Shown here: positions 23,962 to 32,360 of the stretch, one piece after another
Numbering within the stretch: position 1 is the first letter of the stretch
Layout: each line of letters starts with the position of its first letter
Origin: Pseudomonas_T sp032052615
Lineage (GTDB): Bacteria > Pseudomonadota > Gammaproteobacteria > Pseudomonadales > Pseudomonadaceae
Assembly: GCA_032052615.1 (NCBI GenBank)
Contig: DAMBWF010000010.1
Span: 62,001-126,000 of the forward strand
DNA length: 64,000 nt
Reading direction: 5' to 3'
Made by a program: the position numbers and the translations under genes
The notes under the pieces: model-generated
The model's database searches: none
The model's input: only the letters and a program-made list of their open reading frames with translations
Told to the model about the DNA's origin: nothing

Positions 23962-26025
23962 TCATTCGTCCGAGGCGAAATCGTAGTCCATCGCCTGGCT
24001 GGGCCCTTGCAGGTAGTAGCCCTGGATGTAGTTGATCCCGGCCTGCCACAGGGTCGCCAGCACGCTGGCGCTTTCCACGAAGGGGACGATGGTCAGCTTC
24101 GCCTCGGCGTGCAGGCGGCCGACCAGGTTTTTCAGGGCTTCCTGGTTTTCCGCCTTGCTCAGGTCCTGGGCGAAGGACCCGTCCACCTTGACGAAGTCGA
24201 CGGTGAGGTACTTGAGCGTGTTGAACGGGTTGAGGGCGCAGCCGAACTGGTTCAGGGCCACCTTGCAGTGCAGTTGCGCCAGCCCTTGAGTGAGAGCCTT
24301 GGCCTGCTTCAGATAGGCGATGGCGTCGGGTTCGCTCAGTTGCAGGATCAGTGAGTCGGACGGTAGCCGCGCAGCCTTCAGCGCCACGCTCAGCCAGGGC
24401 AGCAGGGTCGGGTCCTGCAGGCTGGCGCTGGAGAGGTGGACGAACAGCCGGGTGCTGTGACCCTTGCTGCGATGCTCGGCGAGCAGCTTCACCGAATTGA
24501 GGATCACCCAGCGGTCGATCCTCTCGGCCAGCCCGGCGTCCTTGGCGGCGGAGAGGAACTCCCTTGGCGGCACTTCCTCGCCCTGGGGGCTGAGCAGGCG
24601 CAGCAAGACTTCGTAGTGTTCGAAGGTATCGCCGCGCAGGCTGATCACCGGCTGGAACAGCAGGCGGAAACTGTTGGTGTCCAGGGCATGCTGGACCATC
24701 GCCAGGATATTGCCCCGATTAGCCGCGGCCACCAGTTCGTCGGCCGGGTCGTACAGCTTGACGCCGTTGCCGTCGGCCAGCTCGTCGGCGCTGCGATGGG
24801 CGCGGTCCACGACGTCTTGGGACTTGACGGTCTTCTCGTCGAGGCCGGCGACGCCAATGGACAGGGTGGTCTGCACCGTGCGGCCGCTGACGTCGAACAA
24901 CTGGCCTTCGACCTTCTTCAGCAGAGCCTGCAGGCTCGGCCGTAGCTGCTCCGGGGTCAACCCGGGTTGCAGCACGCCGAAGACATCGTCGCCGAAGCGT
25001 GCCAGTTGCGCCTCGCCCTGAAAATGGCCGCGCAACAGGTTGGCCAGGTCGGTGAGCAGCAGATCGATCCCGGCGATGCCCACATCCGCGAGCAGCGCGG
25101 CATAGCGGTCGACCCGGATGTAGGCGAGGCTGGAGGGCTGCGCTCCGCTGACGGCGCGTTGTACCGCGCCGTCGAGCAGTTCGAGGAAGTAGCTGCGGTT
25201 GTACAGGCCGGTGACCAAGTCCTGGCTGCTGATCTCCCGCAGCTTCTCTTCCAGCTCGGCGTTGCCCGTCTCGGTGCGGATGACCACCTGGATGCAGGGC
25301 TCGCCGTCGTAGGTGGCCGGGGAAAAGCTCATGCGCGCACGGAACTTGCCGCCGTCCGCCTGGCTGCCGTCGCACTCCAGTTCGGCGTTGCCCTGGCTGG
25401 GGTAATGCTTGAGGAAATCCTTGAAGGTGGCCTGGTCGCTGGCGGCGATGAGGTCGATCATCGGCATGCCTTCCAGCTCTTCCGCGTCCTCGTAGCCGAA
25501 CCGTTCGACGTAGGCGCGGTTGGCATAGATGTGCATGCCATCGTGGACGTAGGCGATGGCGTCCACCGAGCTATCCAGTAGCAACTGGCAGCGTTTCTCG
25601 GTTTCCCGCAGGGCCACTTCGGCGGCGCGTCGGGCGCGGCGCTCCTCGAGGTTGGCGAGCTCGCGGTTGGCCACCAGCACCAGGCGCTCGTCCTCGCCCA
25701 GCGGTACCGCATCCTGGGCGCCGAGGGCCAGGGCCTCGGTGATCGAGTCGCTGTCGGAGCCATCCACCAGTTGGATGAACGGAATGTCCTTGGCTTGCCG
25801 GCGAATGGTGGCGAGGGCCTCGCCAGGGTCAAGGCCATCGCTGATCGGGGCCGCGATCAGCAGGTCCCAGCTCTGTTGCAAGGCATCCTGGAGGTCTTCG
25901 CTCGAGGTCAGGCGATGAACGCGGGTCGCGCGTCCCGCGTTGCGGAACAGGCTGACCAGACGCTCGGCTTCGTTCTGCGAGTCCTCGAGAATCAACAGCC
26001 GGATGGTTTTCTTTTCGATGGCCAT
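23962..26025 (-). CDS. fimX: FimX, c-di-GMP-binding degenerate GGDEF-EAL regulator of type IV pili
   Basis: 687 residues. Order: REC-like domain (about 8-125, LLILEDSQNEAERL), PAS (about 140-250), GGDEF (about 262-430) and EAL (about 440-687). The diguanylate cyclase site is degenerate: RFGDDVFG stands where GGDEF should be. The phosphodiesterase site is degenerate too: YEVLLRL replaces the EAL signature. FimX binds c-di-GMP in the EAL pocket and promotes pilus assembly and twitching at the pole, so it is a receptor rather than an enzyme. Directly downstream of fimW on the same strand, 63 bases apart. Start ATG 26025; Shine-Dalgarno weak. Confidence 0.96.
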   Translation of the reverse strand: MAIEKKTIRLLILEDSQNEAERLVSLFRNAGRATRVHRLTSSEDLQDALQQSWDLLIAAPISDGLDPGEALATIRRQAKDIPFIQLVDGSDSDSITEALALGAQDAVPLGEDERLVLVANRELANLEERRARRAAEVALRETEKRCQLLLDSSVDAIAYVHDGMHIYANRAYVERFGYEDAEELEGMPMIDLIAASDQATFKDFLKHYPSQGNAELECDGSQADGGKFRARMSFSPATYDGEPCIQVVIRTETGNAELEEKLREISSQDLVTGLYNRSYFLELLDGAVQRAVSGAQPSSLAYIRVDRYAALLADVGIAGIDLLLTDLANLLRGHFQGEAQLARFGDDVFGVLQPGLTPEQLRPSLQALLKKVEGQLFDVSGRTVQTTLSIGVAGLDEKTVKSQDVVDRAHRSADELADGNGVKLYDPADELVAAANRGNILAMVQHALDTNSFRLLFQPVISLRGDTFEHYEVLLRLLSPQGEEVPPREFLSAAKDAGLAERIDRWVILNSVKLLAEHRSKGHSTRLFVHLSSASLQDPTLLPWLSVALKAARLPSDSLILQLSEPDAIAYLKQAKALTQGLAQLHCKVALNQFGCALNPFNTLKYLTVDFVKVDGSFAQDLSKAENQEALKNLVGRLHAEAKLTIVPFVESASVLATLWQAGINYIQGYYLQGPSQAMDYDFASDE

Positions 26026-26088
26026 GGCTTGAACTTAGACTGCGCCGAACGGGCGCAAAAAGGCGACAAATGGAGTAGGGGCCGCAAT

Positions 26089-27897
26089 CTACAGCGACTT
26101 CCAGAGCGAGTCAAAGTCTTCCTCGCCGCTGCTTTCCTGGGTTGCCGAAGCTGTGACAGGCTTCCCGACTTGGCTCCTCGCCTCTTCGAAGGGCCGGTAC
26201 TCGAACTGGTTGAAACTGCCGGTGGAGGTCTGCCGGCGGGTGAGTACCGCGCGACGCTCGTCGCCGTACAGGTTGATCTGCACCTTGTTGCCTTCCTGGA
26301 ACGGCAGGCGCGCCGTGATCAGCGTGGCGGGGCGGGAAATCGCGCCGATCTCCGGCAGGAGCAGGGCGCGCAGGTACTGGCTGCTCTGCTCGGCCTTGCG
26401 CAGCAATTGCAGCCCGCAAGGCGTGGCGTGGGGCGCGATCAGTTCGATGCCCATCTGCGTCCCGCCGCCGCGGACCTGGCGAATCCAGCGCACTACCGCG
26501 ATGCTCCAGCCATGGCCAGGGGCATCCTGAATACCCAGCAGTTCGCCGGCCTGGAGCTGGCTCGGCACTTCCTTGGGCCAGCTCAGGCAGTAGCCGCCCG
26601 GGCTGTGGTTGATGATGGTGAGGGCGAAGGTGGGGTAGCTCTCGCTGCTGCTGGGCGGCGAGTGGTGCTCGCCGCTGGCGCTCGGCGGCTTCTGGTACTG
26701 GATTTCCTCGTAGGGCAGGCCTTCGTCCCAGTTGGTGGACTGGGCGTCGAAGGCGTTGGCCCACACGTCGGGTTCGCCGCCGTTGGCCTTGAACACCGCG
26801 TGATGGACCTTCGGCGGTTGCTTGAGCACGTCGCTGAAGGATTTTTGCCCGGCCAGGAAGAAATGCAGGGCACTCATGCCGATGCACACCGTGAGGTTGC
26901 CCTGGCCCGGGTTGCGTTGGAAGGTGCGCTCGGAGATGTCGCCCCAGGCGGAGCCGAGGTGTTGCAGCAGGTCGAGGCTGAAGCCCTCGGGCACCAGAAG
27001 GCGCGACTTGGCGCGCCCCTCCGGCGACATCAGCAGGTATTCCTTGATGGCGTCCACCAGCGGCAGCGGGTCGATGCCCAGCAGGTTGTGCAGCTCGCCT
27101 TCCTTGAACAACGACTTGTAGCGCGGCGGGCCATCCATCTGGGGCGCCACCACGAACAGCGAGGTAGGCGATTCGGCGTTCTGCAGGGTCACCAGGGTCG
27201 ACCAGGGCTCGAGCACTTCGGCGAGGCGGGCAATACCATTCTGGCGCATCTGGTTGCAGCGGGCGCAGCCCAGCAGCAAGGCCACTAGGTAGGTCTGTTC
27301 GATGCTCAGGCCCTTGCTGTGGAACGCCAGGTTGTCCCGCACCAGGACGCCTTGCAGGTTGCGGTGGCGCGCCAACTGGTAGAGCTGGTGCAGTTCCAGC
27401 CATAGCCCTTCGGGAACCGGGCAGTAGAGTTGGCTGGCGCGGATCAGCGGGCCGCACAGGCTGTGGGAGGCCCGTTGCAGGGCCACGGTCAGGAGCTGTG
27501 CCCGATCCCGCTGGGGCTTCGGCGCTTCCTGGGCGACGATCAGCTTGTAGCCCACCGCGAGGTGGTTCTGCAGCGCCTGGCAGAGGTTGGCGACCTTGCG
27601 CGGGCGTTCGTCCAGCACGATCGCCTGGTTGAGAAAATGCCGCTCCAGGTGCTTGCAGACGTAGTACACCTCGGGGCGGATCAGTTCGAGCAGCTGCAGG
27701 CGGTTGTCCGCCGGCGTCACCAGTTGGTTCAGTTCCACCAGGCTCTGGTAGAGCAGGCGGGCGGTCTCCCCCAGGTTCGCTTTCGGCAACGCTTCGATCC
27801 AGCGCTTGAGGTCGCGCGGACTGCTGTCGCAGAAGGAAAGGCTCTGCTTGCTCGGGGTCGGCACGCGCAGAAGCAGGTGGGGACTCTGTTTATCCAT
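26089..27897 (-). CDS. fimW: FimW-like c-di-GMP effector with C-terminal PilZ-type motif
   Basis: 602 residues, no signal peptide. The N-terminal 400 residues are helical with no named enzyme motif. Around residues 420-450 a PilZ-type NxSxxG motif is visible as INHSPGGYCLSW; the usual preceding RxxxR is not obvious. The P. aeruginosa orthologue (PA4958, FimW) has been described as a c-di-GMP receptor that goes to the cell pole after surface contact and helps pilus assembly; identity here rests on similar size, order next to fimX and the PilZ-like motif. A candidate -10 (TAGAGT, minus strand) lies at 27953-27958. Likely co-transcribed with fimX. Confidence 0.85.
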   Translation of the reverse strand: MDKQSPHLLLRVPTPSKQSLSFCDSSPRDLKRWIEALPKANLGETARLLYQSLVELNQLVTPADNRLQLLELIRPEVYYVCKHLERHFLNQAIVLDERPRKVANLCQALQNHLAVGYKLIVAQEAPKPQRDRAQLLTVALQRASHSLCGPLIRASQLYCPVPEGLWLELHQLYQLARHRNLQGVLVRDNLAFHSKGLSIEQTYLVALLLGCARCNQMRQNGIARLAEVLEPWSTLVTLQNAESPTSLFVVAPQMDGPPRYKSLFKEGELHNLLGIDPLPLVDAIKEYLLMSPEGRAKSRLLVPEGFSLDLLQHLGSAWGDISERTFQRNPGQGNLTVCIGMSALHFFLAGQKSFSDVLKQPPKVHHAVFKANGGEPDVWANAFDAQSTNWDEGLPYEEIQYQKPPSASGEHHSPPSSSESYPTFALTIINHSPGGYCLSWPKEVPSQLQAGELLGIQDAPGHGWSIAVVRWIRQVRGGGTQMGIELIAPHATPCGLQLLRKAEQSSQYLRALLLPEIGAISRPATLITARLPFQEGNKVQINLYGDERRAVLTRRQTSTGSFNQFEYRPFEEARSQVGKPVTASATQESSGEEDFDSLWKSL

Positions 27898-28057
27898 CTA
27901 ACCGAATGACTCCAGCGGTACTGACAGGGTTTGCAGGACGGGGGGTTTCCGAACTCTAGCAGCATCCTGGAAGGCTCGCAGCCCGAGGCGGAATGACGCG
28001 CTCGCGAGTTCGGCGGGCCGGTAGTGCCAGGGAGGTGGCAAATAGCCTTTAGGTCCT

Positions 28058-28080
28058 CCCCGGGAATGAAGTTCCCGGGG
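28058..28080. terminator. Perfect 9-bp hairpin downstream of psd
   Basis: CCCCGGGAA (28058-28066), loop TGAAG, TTCCCGGGG (28072-28080), 35 bases past the psd stop and upstream of fimW. Likely separates the two minus-strand units, although no T-run follows. Confidence 0.5.
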
Positions 28081-28114
28081 CGCCCGCCGATCGGGCCGTG
28101 ACGTGACCGGCGGT

Positions 28115-28978
28115 TCAGCCGGCCAGGGTTTGGCCGAGGCGCTGCCCCATGCGTACCGGGCTGCCGGCGATCATCGCCTCGTCCCAGCGGACCGCCTGCG
28201 GGCCGAACAGAACGATGGCGGTCGAACCCAGCTTGAAGCGGCCGATTTCGGCCCCGGCTTCCAAGTGGATTGGCGCCCGGGCGCTTTCGTCGTAGCGCAC
28301 GGTTTTCAGCGTCCGCTTCGGCGGTGTCACCAGGCCGGCCCAGACCGTTTCGATGGAGGCAACGATCATCGCGCCCACCAGTACCACCGCCATCGGGCCA
28401 CGCTCGGTATCGAACAGACAGACCACCCGCTCGTTGCGGGCGAACAGTTCGGGGACGTTTTCCGCCGTGGTCTGGTTCACCGAGAACAGCCGGCCCGGCA
28501 CGTACACCATTTCCCGCAGGGTGCCAGCCAGGGGCATGTGCACCCGATGGTAATCCCGTGGCGACAGGTAGACAGTGGCGAATTCGCCGCCCATGAAGGG
28601 CGCCGCGCGCTCGGCATCGCCGCCGAGCAGTTCCAGGGCGCTGAAGCTATGGCCCTTGGCCTGGAAGATTCGTCCGTGCTCGATCCGCCCGAGCTGGCTG
28701 ATGCCGCCGTCCGCGGGGCTGAGCACCGCGCCCGGCGAGGTGTCCAGCGGGCGGGCATCGTCCTTCAGCGCGCGGGTGAAGAACGCATTGAAGTGTTCGT
28801 AGGCGGTCAGGTCTTCCACCAGGGCCTCGTGCATGTCCACGCGATAGCGGCGGGCGAACCAGCCGATGAAGGCGTTCTTGAACCAGCGCACCCGACATTC
28901 GGCGACGCAGCCCGCCAGGCGGGAAAGGGCATGATGCGGCAGCAGGTACTGGCTGGCGATGAATAGGCGATCGTTCAT
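28115..28978 (-). CDS. psd: Phosphatidylserine decarboxylase proenzyme
   Basis: 287 residues, the usual bacterial length. It makes phosphatidylethanolamine at the inner membrane. The LGST self-cleavage site, FKLGSTAIVLF at about residue 250, yields the alpha subunit with a pyruvoyl group from the serine. Other marks: LSPADGGISQLG, YLSPRDYHRVHMP (catalytic Asp/His region) and VPGRLFSVN. ATG 28978 follows GAGGA 7 bases away. It lies 15 bases after rhdA on the same strand, so they form a small operon in which sulfur transfer and membrane lipid synthesis are simply neighbours, as in other pseudomonads. Confidence 0.97.
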   Translation of the reverse strand: MNDRLFIASQYLLPHHALSRLAGCVAECRVRWFKNAFIGWFARRYRVDMHEALVEDLTAYEHFNAFFTRALKDDARPLDTSPGAVLSPADGGISQLGRIEHGRIFQAKGHSFSALELLGGDAERAAPFMGGEFATVYLSPRDYHRVHMPLAGTLREMVYVPGRLFSVNQTTAENVPELFARNERVVCLFDTERGPMAVVLVGAMIVASIETVWAGLVTPPKRTLKTVRYDESARAPIHLEAGAEIGRFKLGSTAIVLFGPQAVRWDEAMIAGSPVRMGQRLGQTLAG

Positions 28979-28993
28979 GACGTCCTCAGGCGT

Positions 28994-29809
28994 TCAGGTT
29001 TCGACAGGCGTGTCCGGGTGGTTGCCCCACTCGGACCAGGAGCCCGCGTAGGCCTTCACGCGCGGGTAGCCCAGGGCCTTGGCCACCAGGTAGGTGAAGC
29101 CCGAGCGGTGATGGGTCTGGCAATGGGTGACGAGTTCCTTGTCCGGGGTCAGGCCGAGTCCGGCGAGCACCTGGGCGATGTCGGGGCGGATGCGCAGCGC
29201 ATCGTTGCGATCCATGGCTTCGGTCCATTCGAGGTTGATTGCCCCGGGAATGTGCCCGGCCTTGGCGGCGAGGGCCTTGATGCCGTCGTACTCGAGGGGG
29301 TTGCGCGCATCCCAGATCGCCAGGTCGGCGGCCCCCAGGCGGCTCTGCAGGTACTCGCGGGTGGCGGTGGGGGCCTCGTGAAGCTGGAGAGGGACGGGGC
29401 CGCCCACGGTGGCCGGCACGTCCGTGGACAGCGGCCTGTGTTCGGCCAGCCAGGCGCGCAGGCCGCCGTTCAGGTAGTGGTAACGGGGATGGCCGATCAC
29501 GTCGAGCAACCAGACGAAGCGCCCGGCCCAGCCGCCCCCTTCGTCGTCATACACCACGTACTCCGCCCCGTCGCGATGGCCCAGTTCGCCGAACAGGGCT
29601 TCCAGGTCCGCCTTGGCCGGCAACAGGCCGGGCGCCGGAGGGCGGCCCCACTGGGTTCGCTGAGGGTCGACGAAGCGCGCGCCGGGCAGGTGGCCTTCGG
29701 CATAGCGCGCCGCGCGGGTGAGGTCCACCAGGATCAGCTCGGGAGCGTCGAGGCGCGCCGCCAGGTCGGCCGGCTCGATCACCAGGGGTAGCGAAGAGAA
29801 GGCGGACAT
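28994..29809 (-). CDS. rhdA: Thiosulfate sulfurtransferase RhdA (tandem rhodanese)
   Basis: 271 residues with two rhodanese domains. The active-site Cys is Cys230 in the loop CQTHHRS, the exact position and unusual loop of Azotobacter vinelandii RhdA, which differs from the CRxGxT loop of common rhodaneses. The N-terminal domain lacks a catalytic Cys (VVYDDEGGGWAGR at that place). It accepts sulfane sulfur from thiosulfate as a persulfide; in pseudomonads it is linked to cyanide detoxification, in Azotobacter to redox balance and Fe-S repair. ATG 29809 with GGAGG just upstream is preferred over a GTG/ATG at 29839. A -10 (TACAAT, minus) lies at 29848-29853. Confidence 0.95.
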   Translation of the reverse strand: MSAFSSLPLVIEPADLAARLDAPELILVDLTRAARYAEGHLPGARFVDPQRTQWGRPPAPGLLPAKADLEALFGELGHRDGAEYVVYDDEGGGWAGRFVWLLDVIGHPRYHYLNGGLRAWLAEHRPLSTDVPATVGGPVPLQLHEAPTATREYLQSRLGAADLAIWDARNPLEYDGIKALAAKAGHIPGAINLEWTEAMDRNDALRIRPDIAQVLAGLGLTPDKELVTHCQTHHRSGFTYLVAKALGYPRVKAYAGSWSEWGNHPDTPVET

Positions 29810-29847
29810 GGGGCCTCCGGTGGGGCGGGCGAAAGACAAGGGGGCGG

Positions 29848-29853
29848 ATTGTA
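29848..29853 (-). promoter_or_regulatory. Candidate -10 element for rhdA-psd
   Basis: Minus-strand TACAAT followed by CCGCCCCC; start near 29841, about 32 bases before the rhdA ATG. Confidence 0.45.
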
Positions 29854-29863
29854 ACGGAAAAGG

Positions 29864-31411
29864 TCAGCGGCCGCGGTGGGCGAAGCGGTCCAGAGCGCGC
29901 TCGATGCATTGCACGGTTTTACCGAATGCCTGCAGGGTGACGTCGGCGAAGGGCAGGCCTTGCTGGTCCGCCACCACCAGCATCACCACGCGGCCATGGC
30001 TGGCGATGGAGCGCAGGAGCAAGTGGTCGCTGGAGAACAAGCCTTTCAAATGGCCGGGAATGAGAGCGGAGAATTGGGGCGCGTTGGCCGGAGTCAGGCG
30101 TAGTTGCCCGGCCTGTTCGAGCAGGCGCTTGGTTACCTGGCTCTGGGCCGGGTCGAGGCTCAGCCCGGCGGTGGGGGCGAGGCCCGCCGCCTGCTGGGCG
30201 ACCAGTCGCCCACTGCTGCGGTCGAGCATCAGGATCAGCGTCCGGCCCATGCCGCAGGCCTGGAACGCGTCGCGCGCGCAGGCGGTCAGCTGGACGATGT
30301 TGGCGAAGGGGCTCGGTTCCTGGAGCAGTTGGGTGCAGTGCCGGCGCCATTCCTGCAGCGCGCTGGCCGAAGGGGTGGCCGGTGGCTCCGGGGCCATCTG
30401 GAAGCGACGCGCTTCCCACGGCCATAGCAGCGCCACGGCGGGGTGCCAGAGGTCGGGCTGGCCATGGACACGGGCGCTCTGGGCCGCGTGCTGGTGGATG
30501 TGCTGCTGCAATTCCTCTAGCGGCACGCGCATGTACAACGCGGTCAGGCGCTGCCAGCGCAGGCTGTGCGGGCAAGTCCAGTTGTCGTGGGCGGAAAGCG
30601 CCACGCCGTTGGCGAGCAAAATGGTGTTGGCCGGGTGGGTCAGCCAGCGGCTCAGGCCGGAATCGGCATCCAGCGCCTGTTGCTGGTGCAGAGGCGAGCT
30701 CCGGTCGCGGGCGATGTGCAGGGCCTTGATCAACAGGCGACGATCATGGTTGAGGGCGCGATAGGCTTGGAGAACCCATTCCGGCAGGCGCCAGTGCTCG
30801 GCCAGGGCCAAGCAGAGCCGGAGCAGCGGTACGCCCAGCAGGTCCAGCTCTACCTTGCGCTCCGGCTCGCCGTGAGTCAGAACCCGGCGCTCCCATTCCG
30901 GGTAGAACCGAGGGTGGTGAACCAGCAGGGGCCACAGCGGGGACAGGAACAGCAGACTGTTGCACTGTATTTCTTGCCAGAGTCGGGCGAGGCGAGCGCC
31001 GAACAGGCCGCTGGCCTGCTGCATGGCGTGCTGGCTGATCAACTGGATCTGCCGCAGGGGCAGGGGAATCTGCTCGGTCGGCAAGGCCGGCAGGCGGGCC
31101 AGCAACTCCGCGCTGCGCTTCAGACCGAGGCGGTTGAGCGCGCCTTCGACGCTCTCCGTCGCGCTTCCCAGCGCGTTGCTGGCGCGATTCGCTTCGCGCA
31201 CCAGTTCCAGCGCCACGGAGGGACTGCCCTGGAGGGCCTCGGCGATATCCCGCAGGGTATTGCTGCTGGAACCCAGCACATGGCGCAGTCGCTCATGGCT
31301 CGACGCCGCGACAGGCAGGCGCACGGCATCCAACTGCTTGATCCAGTCGGCGAGCGTGCGCGGCAGGGGCTTGGGGCTGGGCATAGGATGGGCCGGCTGG
31401 CTTTTAACCAT
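29864..31411 (-). CDS. HDOD-domain protein with GAF-like C-terminus
   Basis: 515 residues, soluble. The N-terminal part (about 20-230) reads like an HDOD domain: DIAEALQGSPSVALELVREA is the recurrent HDOD start and ALNRLGLKRSAELLARL its next helix pair. HDOD proteins are HD-like folds without the metal site and usually act in signalling. Residues about 370-510 (NIVQLTACARDAFQACGM, LILMLDRSSGRLVAQQ, VVMLVVADQQGLPF) match a GAF-like sensory fold. No output domain is attached, so it may regulate partners. Start either ATG 31411 or 31384; neither has a strong ribosome site. Divergent from motAB, which suggests a motility or second-messenger link. Confidence 0.78.
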   Translation of the reverse strand: MVKSQPAHPMPSPKPLPRTLADWIKQLDAVRLPVAASSHERLRHVLGSSSNTLRDIAEALQGSPSVALELVREANRASNALGSATESVEGALNRLGLKRSAELLARLPALPTEQIPLPLRQIQLISQHAMQQASGLFGARLARLWQEIQCNSLLFLSPLWPLLVHHPRFYPEWERRVLTHGEPERKVELDLLGVPLLRLCLALAEHWRLPEWVLQAYRALNHDRRLLIKALHIARDRSSPLHQQQALDADSGLSRWLTHPANTILLANGVALSAHDNWTCPHSLRWQRLTALYMRVPLEELQQHIHQHAAQSARVHGQPDLWHPAVALLWPWEARRFQMAPEPPATPSASALQEWRRHCTQLLQEPSPFANIVQLTACARDAFQACGMGRTLILMLDRSSGRLVAQQAAGLAPTAGLSLDPAQSQVTKRLLEQAGQLRLTPANAPQFSALIPGHLKGLFSSDHLLLRSIASHGRVVMLVVADQQGLPFADVTLQAFGKTVQCIERALDRFAHRGR

Positions 31412-31418
31412 AAGTGGC

Positions 31419-31445
31419 TATAGTCTGGCTCATAAGTTCCGATAA
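31419..31445 (+). promoter_or_regulatory. Sigma-28 (FliA)-type promoter of motAB
   Basis: TATAGTCT (31419-31426), exactly 11 bases, TCCGATAA (31438-31445). Against TAAAGTTT-N11-GCCGATAA this is 6/8 and 7/8 with perfect spacing. Start near 31453, a leader of about 46 bases to motA. It ties motAB to the late flagellar regulon. Confidence 0.7.
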
Positions 31446-31498
31446 ATAGAAGGGTCGTTTCGCAAGGCCCTTCGACTCACTCTCTGCAAGACTCTTGT

Positions 31499-32350
31499 AT
31501 GGCCAAAATCATCGGCATCATCGTCGTGTTCGCCAGCGTGCTGGGTGGATATGTACTCTCCCATGGCAAAATCGGCGCGCTGATCCAGCCCTTCGAAGTG
31601 ATGATCATCGGGGGCGCGGCGTTGGGGGCGTTCCTCCAGGCCAACCCCGGTAGCACCTTCATGCACGTCTTCAAGAAAGCCTTGAAGATGTTCAGTTCGC
31701 GGTTCACTCATACCTTCTATCTCGAAGTGTTGAAGATGCTCTACGAGATCCTCAACAAGAGCCGCCGCGAAGGCATGATGGCCATCGAGTCGGACGTCGA
31801 GGACCCGGCTGCCAGCCCGATCTTCAGCAAATACCCCGCCGTGCTCAAGGACGAACGCATGATGGCGTTCGTCTGCGATTACCTGCGCATCATGTCCTCC
31901 GGCAACATGGCGCCCCATGAGCTGGAAGGCTTGTTCGACATGGAGCTGAACAGCCTGAAGGAAGAACTGGAACACCCGTCCCATGCGGTCTCGCGGCTCG
32001 CCGACGGCCTGCCGGGTTTCGGCATCGTCGCCGCGGTGCTGGGCATCGTGGTGACCATGGCGCTGCTGGGCGAGGTGGCCCAGGCCGAGCTGGGTGTGCA
32101 CGTGGGGGCGGCCCTGGTGGGTACCTTCCTGGGGATTCTCGCGGCCTATGGCTTCTTCGGGCCCCTGGCCGTTTCCCTCGAGCACGACGCCAAGGAGGAA
32201 TTGAACGTTTACGAGGCGATCAAGGCCTGCCTGGTGTCCTCGGCCTCGGGGATGCCCCCGACCCTGGCCGTGGAGTTCGGCCGCAAGGTGCTGTTCCCGG
32301 CCCACCGTCCGAGTTTCTCCGAACTCGAACAAGCCATGCGCGGTAGCTGA
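31499..32350 (+). CDS. motA: Flagellar stator protein MotA
   Basis: 283 residues with four membrane helices. MotA and MotB form the proton-driven stator that turns the flagellar motor. The long cytoplasmic loop between helices 2 and 3 (about 60-165) carries the charged residues that push on FliG. Typical blocks: MIIGGAALGAFLQ, LPGFGIVAAVLGIVVTM (helix 3, with the conserved proline) and GTFLGILAAYGFFGPLA (helix 4). ATG 31499. Ten bases separate it from motB. Pseudomonads usually have a second stator, MotCD, elsewhere. Confidence 0.97.
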   Translation: MAKIIGIIVVFASVLGGYVLSHGKIGALIQPFEVMIIGGAALGAFLQANPGSTFMHVFKKALKMFSSRFTHTFYLEVLKMLYEILNKSRREGMMAIESDVEDPAASPIFSKYPAVLKDERMMAFVCDYLRIMSSGNMAPHELEGLFDMELNSLKEELEHPSHAVSRLADGLPGFGIVAAVLGIVVTMALLGEVAQAELGVHVGAALVGTFLGILAAYGFFGPLAVSLEHDAKEELNVYEAIKACLVSSASGMPPTLAVEFGRKVLFPAHRPSFSELEQAMRGS

Positions 32351-32360
32351 CGGCTGAGCC

